Of a stretch of 5,555 bases of DNA, positions 1-5,555 are shown in pieces. The notes beneath the pieces were generated by a model. That model saw only the letters and a program-made list of their open reading frames with translations, was not told the DNA's origin and searched no databases. The number at the start of each line of letters is the position of its first letter. Position 1 is the stretch's first letter. Origin of the DNA: Alphaproteobacteria bacterium (GTDB taxonomy: Bacteria > Pseudomonadota > Alphaproteobacteria > UBA8366); assembly GCA_018665505.1 (NCBI GenBank), contig JABJCS010000276.1, positions 1-5,555 of the forward strand, in the 5' to 3' direction. Both the position numbers and the translations under genes were made by a program.

Positions 1-863
1 ATATTGAATCCGGGTGTTGAATAAATGCGATAGAGCGTCTCCAGAAACATCCAATCTTGGCCGAGGTCGGCCGTGATTTTATCGAGGCTCGTTTTATTAT
101 CAGCGGTGAAGCTATAGCGCAGAATACCGAGATTGTTGCCGGTATAGGAGTGATAGAAACCGGCTTCCCCTTCCAATATGGTTTCGCCACCGGGTGCCCC
201 ATGTTTCGACATAGCGATGGCGAGGAGCGCGTTTCGAACCGCGCCCCCCTCGCGTAAGGCCCGGCCGCCGCTCCGAATCCCTTCGAGATTACCACTCGCT
301 AGGTTGACACATTGCGCGATCGCACCGTGAATGATGTTGGCGTCTAGTTTCATGATCTTCGCCGCCGCGACCGCCGCACCGAAGATGCCGAAGACCGGAC
401 CGGAGTGAAAACCGCGCGACATAACGGTTGGTATGAAGTCAGAGGCCATGCGTTCCATGATTTCGTAACCGGCCGCGACTCCGGTTAGGAACTCCTTGCC
501 CGACGCACCGGTCGTCTCCGCCGCGACGAGGGCGGCAGGCAAAATCGCGCAACCGGGATGTGTGAGCATACGGAAAGTATCCCATTTGCCTCCGGCGAAG
601 ATTGTCTCTGCATTAACGAGGGCCGCTCCTGCCTTGGTTAATCGGGCACCGGTCACAAGGCATGTCGCCGCACCGCCGCCGCCGGCTTCCTCTTCCAGCA
701 TCATTGCCAATGCCTGTTGAGCTTCCGGCATTCTGTGGCCGATCAAGGCGGAGGAGAGCGCTTGCAGTGTCACGCCCTTGGCGCGGTCCACCACTTCTGG
801 CGGTAGATCCTCAAACGTTAGGTCCTCTACCCAGGCCGATATCGTCCGGCTCATCGATGCCAT
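1..863 (-). CDS. MmgE/PrpD family protein, N-terminal part (C-terminus beyond left edge)
   Basis: The minus strand reads open from an ATG at 863 to the window edge, giving 287 codons of a family usually about 450 aa long. MmgE/PrpD proteins include 2-methylcitrate dehydratase (propionate catabolism) and cis-aconitate decarboxylase; most members have unknown substrates and are cytosolic. Family features seen, in order: the opening helix with LTFEDLPPEVVDRAK (15-29), NAETIFAGGKWDTF (84-97) followed by RMLTHPGCAILPAAL (98-112), the GYE segment (132-134), RGFHSGPVFGIFGAAVAAAK (150-169), and later an LREGGAVRNALLA stretch and an EGEAGF stretch. The His-Ala-Leu-Asp-Asp type motif of classical PrpD is not recognisable; its place seems taken by the AGGKWDTF segment, so the substrate cannot be named. 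The start at 863 has a GGAGAG ribosome site just upstream and matches the family's N-terminus. An in-frame ATG at 914 would add 17 residues but has no ribosome site, and an ATG at 854 is poorly spaced. The gene is divergent from dnaE. The family call is firm, the function unknown. Confidence 0.92.
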   Translation of the reverse strand, partial: MASMSRTISAWVEDLTFEDLPPEVVDRAKGVTLQALSSALIGHRMPEAQQALAMMLEEEAGGGGAATCLVTGARLTKAGAALVNAETIFAGGKWDTFRMLTHPGCAILPAALVAAETTGASGKEFLTGVAAGYEIMERMASDFIPTVMSRGFHSGPVFGIFGAAVAAAKIMKLDANIIHGAIAQCVNLASGNLEGIRSGGRALREGGAVRNALLAIAMSKHGAPGGETILEGEAGFYHSYTGNNLGILRYSFTADNKTSLDKITADLGQDWMFLETLYRIYSTPGFN

Positions 864-867
864 GCTT

Positions 868-873
868 CTCTCC
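868..873 (-). promoter_or_regulatory. Ribosome binding site of the MmgE/PrpD gene
   Basis: On the minus strand GGAGAG lies four bases before the ATG at 863 (GGAG with six bases of spacing). This favours 863 over the in-frame ATGs at 914 (no purine-rich site upstream) and 854 (13 bases from the site). Confidence 0.7.
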
Positions 874-997
874 AATCCCGTGTATCGGTGCGCGCCAAGA
901 CGGCGGCCCGCCATAAAGCAATATTGTTTGATTGTGGTGTTGGGAAATCCTGCGCCCTTGATTTGGTTCCGAGATGGCGAGTCGCGGGCGGCCAAAA

Positions 998-1026
998 TTG
1001 ATTTTGTAAAGATTCCGCAGTGTAAC
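998..1026 (+). promoter_or_regulatory. Weak candidate dnaE promoter
   Basis: TTGATT at 998-1003 and TGTAAC at 1021-1026 are separated by 17 bases. TTGATT keeps the TTGA core of a sigma70 -35 box; TGTAAC matches TATAAT only in part. Transcription from here would start near 1033 and give a leader of about 75 bases before dnaE. TATATA-like sequences downstream (1031-1036, 1061-1068) are rivals, so this is a tentative choice. Confidence 0.25.
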
Positions 1027-1108
1027 GCTGTATATTGTGTTTCTGTGGTCGCGAACCCGCTATATATTCATGGATATGCACCCAGCCACGACATGACATT
1101 ATAACGAT

Positions 1109-4100
1109 ATGCCCCACGCCGAATTCGTTCATTTACGCACTCATTCCGCTTACTCCTTGTCCGAAGGCGCATTGCGCGTGAAGGATTTGATCGCGCTCTG
1201 CCAGCGCCACCGGATGCCGGCTGTTGGTGTCACTGATACCAATAACCTGTTCGGTGCGCTTGAGTTGTCGCTTGACGCTCGCAGCGCCGGGGTACAACCG
1301 ATCATTGGTGTACAACTCGGCTTGCGGCGAACGGATGCTGGAAATGGCGGCCGTCATATACACGCCGGGTTTTTACCACCCGATGAATTGGTGCTATTGG
1401 CGCAGTCCGAGAAGGGATACGAGAACATCCTTTCGTTGGTTAGTCAGGCTTTTCTCGACTCTGATGCGGGCGAGCCGGCGCAAGTCGATATCGAAGACCT
1501 TCCGGGACGGAGCGAAGGGATCATCGCGCTGACGGGCGGCCCAAACGGTCCTGTTGGACGCCTCATCGCGAATGGACAGGGGCCCGCCGCCGAAGAAGTG
1601 TTGATGCGCTTGGCTTCGATTTACGAGAACCGACTCTACGTCGAATTGATGCGACATAATTTAGAAGTAGAGAACCGGATTGAAGGTGATCTCATCGATC
1701 TCGCGTATCGTCATAACTTACCATTGGTGGCGACCAATCAGGCATTCTTCGCCGACGAAAGCATGTACGAGGCGCATGATGCGCTTTTGTGTATCTCGCA
1801 GGGCGTGCCGATATCCAAACAAGATCGCCGCCGCGCCACGCCAGACCATCGTTTTAAGTCGGCGGAAGAAATGCGGGTTCTGTTCGCGGACCTGCCGGAA
1901 GCGATCAACAATACGTTAGTGATCGCGCAACGTTGCGCCTTCATGCCGGATACAAGAGCGCCAATTCTACCGGCGTACCCGCAATTAGATGGCAGAACGG
2001 AAGAGCAGGCGCTCCGCGATCTGGCGGAAGCAGGACTCGAGGCCCGATTATTAGATCAAGTCTACGGGGACGAGAGCGATCAAGCGAAAAGAGAAGAGCT
2101 GGCCGTGCCGTATCGCGAGCGTTTTGAATTCGAGCTCGGTGTTATCAATCAGATGGGATACCCCGGGTATTTCCTGATTGTCGCCGATTTCATTCAATGG
2201 GCGCGCCGTCACGATATTCCCGTAGGGCCTGGGCGCGGTTCCGGCGCGGGGTCTGTGATCGCTTGGGCACTGACAATCACGGATTTGGATCCGCTTCGTT
2301 GGGGATTACTATTCGAGCGATTCCTCAATCCCGAACGGGTATCAATGCCGGATTTCGATATCGATTTCTGCCGGGACGGGCGCGACAAGGTCATCCGCTA
2401 CGTGCAGAACGAATACGGGCATGATCGCGTCGCGCAAATCATCACTTTCGGTAAATTGGAAGCGCGAGCGGTGCTACGGGACGTCGGGCGCGTTTTGGAA
2501 ATGCCGTATTCGCAAGTTGATCGCATTTCCAAACTGGTGCCCAACAACCCTGCAAACCCAGTGAAGTTGCAGGAAGCGATCGATGGAGAGCCAGCACTCC
2601 GCGAAATGCAGAGAGAGGATGAGAGCGTAGAGCGTCTGATTAACATGGCGTTGAAGCTGGAAGGTCTGTTCCGACACGCCTCGACGCATGCGGCGGGTGT
2701 GGTGATCGGCGATCGGCCTCTGGATCAGTTGGTCCCCCTCTATCGCGATCCGCGCTCCGATATGCCCGTGACGCAATTCAATATGAAATACGTTGAGATG
2801 GCGGGTCTGGTGAAGTTCGACTTCCTTGGTCTCAAGACACTGACTGTTCTCGACAAGGCCGTCGACCTGCTGAAGGATCGCGATGTCGAGATCGACTTGG
2901 CGCATATCCCACTCGACGACAAGAAAACCTTCGACATGCTGTGCAAGGGCGACGCGGCTGGAGTGTTCCAGCTGGAAAGTTCCGGCATGCGGGATGTTCT
3001 GAAAAAGCTGCGACCCGACCGTTTTGAAGACATTATCGCCGTTGTGGCCCTCTATCGACCAGGGCCGATGGACAATATTCCAAGCTACATCCGCCGCAAA
3101 CACGGCGAAGAAGATATAGATTACCTCCACCCATTGCTGGAAAGCGTGCTGAACGAGACTTACGGCATTGCGATCTACCAGGAACAAGTGATGGAGATTG
3201 CGCGTGTGTTGTCGGGTTATTCGCTCGGCGGTGCTGATTTGTTACGTCGCGCGATGGGTAAGAAAATTCGGGCCGAAATGGAGGCTCAACGGAAGAATTT
3301 CATCGACGGTGCGGTTGAGAATGGTGTTCACAAGGGAACGGCCGCGGACATCTTCGTTCAGGTCGAGAAATTCGCCGGTTACGGCTTCAACAAATCCCAT
3401 GCGGCGGCGTATGCGCTCGTGGCGTATCAAACGGCCTATCTGAAAGCGAATTATCCAGTTGAGTTTCTCGCAGCATCGATGACATTGGATGCTGGCAACA
3501 CAGACAAGCTCGGTCTCTTCCGGGTCGAATTGGAACGCCAAAAAATCCAGCTTTTGCCACCTGACATACAAAAATCAGACATCTATTTCTCGGTTGAGAC
3601 ATTGGACGAAGGTGAAACCGCCGTTCGATATGCACTATCAGCTGTAAAAAATGTCGGTGCCGCAGCGATGGAAGTATTGATCAACGAGCGCCAAGAGAAT
3701 GGTCCCTTTAAGGATCTATACGAATTCGCTGAACGGCTTGATGCGCAGGTCATGAACAAACGCCAAATCGAGAATTTGGCTCGTGCCGGCGCCTTTGACA
3801 CGGTTGTCCCGAACCGCCGTCAGGTATTTGAGGCGGTGGAGATGCTGACTCGGCATACCCATGCCATGCAGAATGAACGGGAGAGCAATCAGGTCAATCT
3901 TTTCGGTGATGGATTCGGGGATCAAGCAAAACCACCGTTGCCTGATATCGACGACTGGTCGACCGAGGAACGCCTGCATCAAGAACACGACGCCATTGGG
4001 TTCTATCTCTCCGCACATCCATTGGAATCCTATCGCCAAACACTGAACCGGTTAGGGGTGGTGGATTGGACTGATGTTCAGGCCGGTCGGGTGAGGGGAG

Positions 4101-4582
4101 GCCGTGTGACCATGGCGGGCATCGTTTCCGCCAGAAAATTCATGAATTCGGCTCGTGGTGGCCGGTTGGCATTTGCGCAGATGTCGGATGCCAGCGGTTC
4201 TTATGAATTGATGGTTTTCTCTGAATTACTCTTCAAAAGTCGAGACCTCTTGGAATCCGGGACGCCATTATTGGTGTCAGTCGATGTGCAAAAGAAAGGC
4301 GACGACATTCGCCTGTCGGCAAACTCGATCCAGGCCTTGGATGAGGCGGCCATGGAAGCGGTGGCTGGTTTGAAGATATTCCTGCGGGATGTAGAGGCGC
4401 TGCAAAGCCTCTCCGGCGTTATGCATGAACATGGTGTTCGGGGTAGGGGACGCGTCAGTTTGGTCCTTGATCGTGACTTGCGGGAAATAGAGATGGACCT
4501 GCCCCAGGGCTATCAGATTTCCGCGCCAATACGCTCGGCGATCAAGTCCATTTCGGGCGTCGTCGACGTCGTTGATTTGTAG
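1109..4582 (+). CDS. dnaE: DNA polymerase III subunit alpha (replicative polymerase)
   Basis: This is the C-family polymerase that synthesises chromosomal DNA within the Pol III holoenzyme, alongside the epsilon proofreader, the beta clamp and the clamp loader. At 1157 aa it is almost the same length as E. coli DnaE (1160). Domains in order: PHP domain (about 5-280), starting FVHLRTHSAYSLSEG; palm with GPGRGSGAGS (373-382) and the catalytic pair in PDFDIDF (Asp415, Asp417); third catalytic Asp571 in KFDFLGLKTLT (equivalent to E. coli Asp401, Asp403, Asp555); fingers with VFQLESSGM (619-627), YRPGP (649-653), YQEQVM (690-695), LRRAMGKK (712-719) and GYGFNKSH (757-764); a helix-hairpin-helix region (about 845-900); beta-clamp motif QVNLF (928-932); OB fold (about 999-1075); and a C-terminal domain (about 1088-1157), which in E. 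coli binds tau. The PHP metal ligands are degraded. The ATG at 1109 is the first start after an in-frame TGA (1094-1096) and fits the family's N-terminus, but no clear Shine-Dalgarno precedes it. The reading frame is intact. Confidence 0.99.
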   Translation: MPHAEFVHLRTHSAYSLSEGALRVKDLIALCQRHRMPAVGVTDTNNLFGALELSLDARSAGVQPIIGVQLGLRRTDAGNGGRHIHAGFLPPDELVLLAQSEKGYENILSLVSQAFLDSDAGEPAQVDIEDLPGRSEGIIALTGGPNGPVGRLIANGQGPAAEEVLMRLASIYENRLYVELMRHNLEVENRIEGDLIDLAYRHNLPLVATNQAFFADESMYEAHDALLCISQGVPISKQDRRRATPDHRFKSAEEMRVLFADLPEAINNTLVIAQRCAFMPDTRAPILPAYPQLDGRTEEQALRDLAEAGLEARLLDQVYGDESDQAKREELAVPYRERFEFELGVINQMGYPGYFLIVADFIQWARRHDIPVGPGRGSGAGSVIAWALTITDLDPLRWGLLFERFLNPERVSMPDFDIDFCRDGRDKVIRYVQNEYGHDRVAQIITFGKLEARAVLRDVGRVLEMPYSQVDRISKLVPNNPANPVKLQEAIDGEPALREMQREDESVERLINMALKLEGLFRHASTHAAGVVIGDRPLDQLVPLYRDPRSDMPVTQFNMKYVEMAGLVKFDFLGLKTLTVLDKAVDLLKDRDVEIDLAHIPLDDKKTFDMLCKGDAAGVFQLESSGMRDVLKKLRPDRFEDIIAVVALYRPGPMDNIPSYIRRKHGEEDIDYLHPLLESVLNETYGIAIYQEQVMEIARVLSGYSLGGADLLRRAMGKKIRAEMEAQRKNFIDGAVENGVHKGTAADIFVQVEKFAGYGFNKSHAAAYALVAYQTAYLKANYPVEFLAASMTLDAGNTDKLGLFRVELERQKIQLLPPDIQKSDIYFSVETLDEGETAVRYALSAVKNVGAAAMEVLINERQENGPFKDLYEFAERLDAQVMNKRQIENLARAGAFDTVVPNRRQVFEAVEMLTRHTHAMQNERESNQVNLFGDGFGDQAKPPLPDIDDWSTEERLHQEHDAIGFYLSAHPLESYRQTLNRLGVVDWTDVQAGRVRGGRVTMAGIVSARKFMNSARGGRLAFAQMSDASGSYELMVFSELLFKSRDLLESGTPLLVSVDVQKKGDDIRLSANSIQALDEAAMEAVAGLKIFLRDVEALQSLSGVMHEHGVRGRGRVSLVLDRDLREIEMDLPQGYQISAPIRSAIKSISGVVDVVDL

Positions 4583-4603
4583 GGGAAAACGTTACTCAAC
4601 CAC

Positions 4604-4632
4604 TTGCAATCATACTAATCTGAGACTATACC
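4604..4632 (+). promoter_or_regulatory. Sigma70-type promoter of rpsB with GC-rich discriminator
   Basis: TTGCAA (4604-4609) and TATACC (4627-4632) sit exactly 17 bases apart, close to the TTGACA/TATAAT consensus and spacing. The next bases, CCGCGC (4633-4638), form a GC-rich discriminator ahead of an expected start near 4639. GC-rich discriminators are typical of rRNA and ribosomal protein promoters under stringent (ppGpp) control, so growth-rate control of rpsB is a reasonable inference. Its location directly upstream of a ribosomal protein gene supports the call. The transcription start has not been mapped. Confidence 0.65.
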
Positions 4633-4638
4633 CCGCGC

Positions 4639-4746
4639 TTTAACTTCACACGTGGGCTCGCGGACCTCTTCACATATCAAGTGCGTTCGCTCCGGTGTCG
4701 GTAACGACCAAAGCCCGCGGAGGATTAACCGGAAAAGGAAATTATC
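4639..4746 (+). promoter_or_regulatory. rpsB mRNA leader, possible S2 autoregulatory structure
   Basis: The predicted leader is about 108 bases long. It can form a small hairpin, GTCG (4697-4700) with CGAC (4705-4708), capped by the GNRA-type loop GTAA (4701-4704). Around it, CTCCG (4690-4694) can pair with CGGAG (4718-4722). Two other pairings compete with or cross this one: CCGGT (4692-4696) with ACCGG (4728-4732), and GGGCT (4654-4658) with AGCCC (4712-4716). In E. coli, S2 represses its own operon by binding a structured rpsB leader, so a similar role is plausible here. The pairings were found by eye, without energy calculation or covariation. Confidence 0.4.
4734..4740 (+). promoter_or_regulatory. 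Ribosome binding site of rpsB
   Basis: AAAGGAA lies six bases before the ATG at 4747, a good Shine-Dalgarno position, and supports that start over the in-frame ATG two codons later (4753). A second purine-rich block, GGAGGA (4719-4724), is 22 bases from the start, too far to initiate directly, and partly falls within a possible leader helix. Confidence 0.8.
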
Positions 4747-5555
4747 ATGGCGATGCCATCTTTTACGATGCGTCAGCTCTTGGAAGCTGGTGTCCATTTT
4801 GGCCATACGACGCGGCGCTGGAACCCGAAAATGGAACCGTTCATTTTCGGTGAACGAAACGGCGTTCATATTATCGATTTGGAACAAACGGTCCCGATGC
4901 TTTATCGGGCGATGGAAGCGGTACGCGATGTCGCAGCGGGCGGAGGACGCATTCTTTTCGTCGGCACGAAGCGGCAAGCAGCGACAATCGTTTCGGAATC
5001 CGCCTCGCGTTGTGGGCAATACTACGTCAATCACCGTTGGCTCGGCGGCATGATGACGAATTGGAAGACGATCTCTAATTCCATCAAGCGCCTGCGCACG
5101 GTTGAAGAACAACTGGCTGTCGAGGATATCGGCCTGACAAAGCGCGAATTGCTGAAGGTCGAGCGCGAGCGCGCCAAGTTGGATCAAGCCTTAGGCGGAA
5201 TTAAGGAGATGGGCGGATTACCTGATATCTTGTTCATCATCGACACCAATAAGGAAGACATCGCCGTTCAAGAAGCGACGAAATTGGGTCTTCCTGTCAT
5301 CGCAGTGATCGATAGTAATTCCAACCCAGAAGGTGTTACCTATCCGATTCCGGGGAATGATGACGCGATGCGCGCCATCAGTCTTTTTTGCGAATTGATC
5401 AGCGGTGCGGTTCTCGACGGACTGCAAGCTGAGATGCTTGCAAGTGGCGCTGATGCCGGTGAGCAGGAAGCACCTGCTGCTGAAATTGCGGCTGTTCCGG
5501 AAATTGCAGTCGCGGCAGCCGAACCTGCAACGGAAGCGGCGGCCCTTGAAGCGAC
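4747..5555 (+). CDS. rpsB: 30S ribosomal protein S2 (C-terminal tail cut by right edge)
   Basis: S2 is a late-assembling protein of the small ribosomal subunit; in E. coli it contacts S1 and is needed to recruit it. 269 codons are visible and the frame is still open at the edge. Family features: the N-terminal signature [20 protein letters not shown] (6-25), [20 protein letters not shown] (26-45), FVGTKRQA (71-78), [14 protein letters not shown] (95-108), the coiled-coil hairpin with its charged helices (about 112-150), and the second S2 signature starting [15 protein letters not shown] (156-170) and including the Glu-Ala and GLPVIAV segment (176-187). The fold should end near residue 235. 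The rest is a low-complexity Ala/Glu/Pro tail, longer than in E. coli S2 (241 aa) and of a kind seen in alphaproteobacteria. The [10 protein letters not shown] start fits the family. tsf (elongation factor Ts) usually follows rpsB but would lie outside the window. Confidence 0.99.
   Translation, partial: MAMPSFTMRQLLEAGVHFGHTTRRWNPKMEPFIFGERNGVHIIDLEQTVPMLYRAMEAVRDVAAGGGRILFVGTKRQAATIVSESASRCGQYYVNHRWLGGMMTNWKTISNSIKRLRTVEEQLAVEDIGLTKRELLKVERERAKLDQALGGIKEMGGLPDILFIIDTNKEDIAVQEATKLGLPVIAVIDSNSNPEGVTYPIPGNDDAMRAISLFCELISGAVLDGLQAEMLASGADAGEQEAPAAEIAAVPEIAVAAAEPATEAAALEA

Larger units (their letters stand above)
864..1108. other. Divergent intergenic region between the MmgE/PrpD gene and dnaE
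   Basis: This stretch must hold the promoters of both flanking genes, but no element stands out. On the plus strand, TTGATT (998-1003) and TGTAAC (1021-1026) are 17 bases apart and make the best-spaced pair, though TGTAAC is a poor -10. TATATT (1031-1036), TATATATT (1061-1068) and TATAAC (1100-1105) are other -10-like candidates without good -35 partners. On the minus strand, CAATAT (926-921), inside the palindrome CAATATTG (919-926), could act as a -10 for the MmgE/PrpD gene. The part nearest dnaE is richer in A+T than the coding sequence around it. I see no tRNA, small RNA, repeat or terminator with a T-run here. Confidence 0.5.
4583..4746 (+). other. dnaE-rpsB intergenic region
   Basis: This 164-base gap carries the rpsB promoter, leader and ribosome site. 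No convincing rho-independent terminator for dnaE is seen: the only nearby pairing is GTTGA (4571-4575) with TCAAC (4596-4600), a five-base-pair stem with a 20-base loop and no T-run after it. Some dnaE transcripts may therefore read into rpsB. Confidence 0.75.

Noticed and set aside
303..308. TTGACA, a perfect -35 box
   Set aside because: It lies inside the MmgE/PrpD coding region with no gene downstream on that strand that would need it.
778..1104. 108-codon plus-strand frame ending just before dnaE
   Set aside because: Its first part is antisense to the MmgE/PrpD start and its second part crosses the intergenic region; the protein is unlike any known family.
851..1132. 93-codon minus-strand frame spanning the intergenic region
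   Set aside because: It overlaps the starts of both dnaE and the MmgE/PrpD gene, including the latter's ribosome site, and shows no recognisable domain.
2474..3187. 237-codon open frame on the minus strand, antisense to dnaE
   Set aside because: It lies wholly inside the well-conserved dnaE palm and fingers, its protein resembles no family I know, and no ribosome site is evident. It is a shadow of dnaE codon use.
3452..3460. DnaA-box-like TTATCCAGT
   Set aside because: A single imperfect match inside conserved dnaE coding sequence, with no cluster of boxes or AT-rich unwinding region.
4561..4568. CGTCGACG palindrome at the end of dnaE
   Set aside because: It lies in codons for the conserved Val/Asp-rich C-terminus, so coding explains it.
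4571..4600. Possible terminator after dnaE
   Set aside because: The stem is only five base pairs, starts inside the dnaE coding end, has a 20-base loop and no T-run.
4725..4730. TTAACC, half of a CtrA-type site
   Set aside because: No second half-site at the required spacing, and the position is downstream of the rpsB promoter within the leader.
4615..5187. 190-codon open frame on the minus strand, antisense to the rpsB leader and gene
   Set aside because: It crosses the rpsB promoter and the conserved S2 core and has no recognisable domains. Chance antisense frame.

Overview
The window contains two complete-length or near-complete housekeeping loci and one partial metabolic gene, and looks like the chromosome of an alphaproteobacterium. 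The proteins support this: the DnaE N-terminus and its C-terminal tail, and the opening residues and long Ala/Glu-rich tail of S2, look like alphaproteobacterial versions, possibly Rhodospirillales-like. This is pattern recognition from memory, so the order-level guess is weak. The DNA is moderately GC-rich, and I saw no change in base or codon use that would suggest transfer.

Layout: (1) Positions 1-863, minus strand, hold the N-terminal 287 codons of a MmgE/PrpD-family protein; the gene runs off the left edge. (2) Positions 864-1108 are a divergent intergenic region with no gene. It has several TATA-like elements and an eight-codon mini-ORF just before dnaE, but no strong promoter. (3) Positions 1109-4582, plus strand, hold a full-length dnaE, the replicative DNA polymerase III alpha subunit (1157 aa), with all catalytic and clamp-binding motifs present and a degenerate PHP domain. 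(4) Positions 4583-4746 are the rpsB control region: a good sigma70-type promoter, a GC-rich discriminator and a leader of about 108 nt with possible RNA structure. (5) Positions 4747-5555, plus strand, hold rpsB, ribosomal protein S2, with the core complete and the C-terminal tail cut by the right edge.

Together, dnaE and rpsB are core replication and translation genes on the same strand, but rpsB has its own promoter and no convincing terminator separates them, so some read-through is possible. In E. coli, rpsB and dnaE lie at opposite ends of one conserved gene neighbourhood (rpsB-tsf-pyrH-frr ... lpxB-rnhB-dnaE), so their direct adjacency here is a plausible rearranged form of it. The MmgE/PrpD gene is divergent and has no obvious functional link to the other two.

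I found no undescribed system, mobile element, CRISPR array or RNA gene. The signal most worth checking is the rpsB leader, where a GNRA-capped hairpin is flanked by helices that are mutually exclusive or cross each other.
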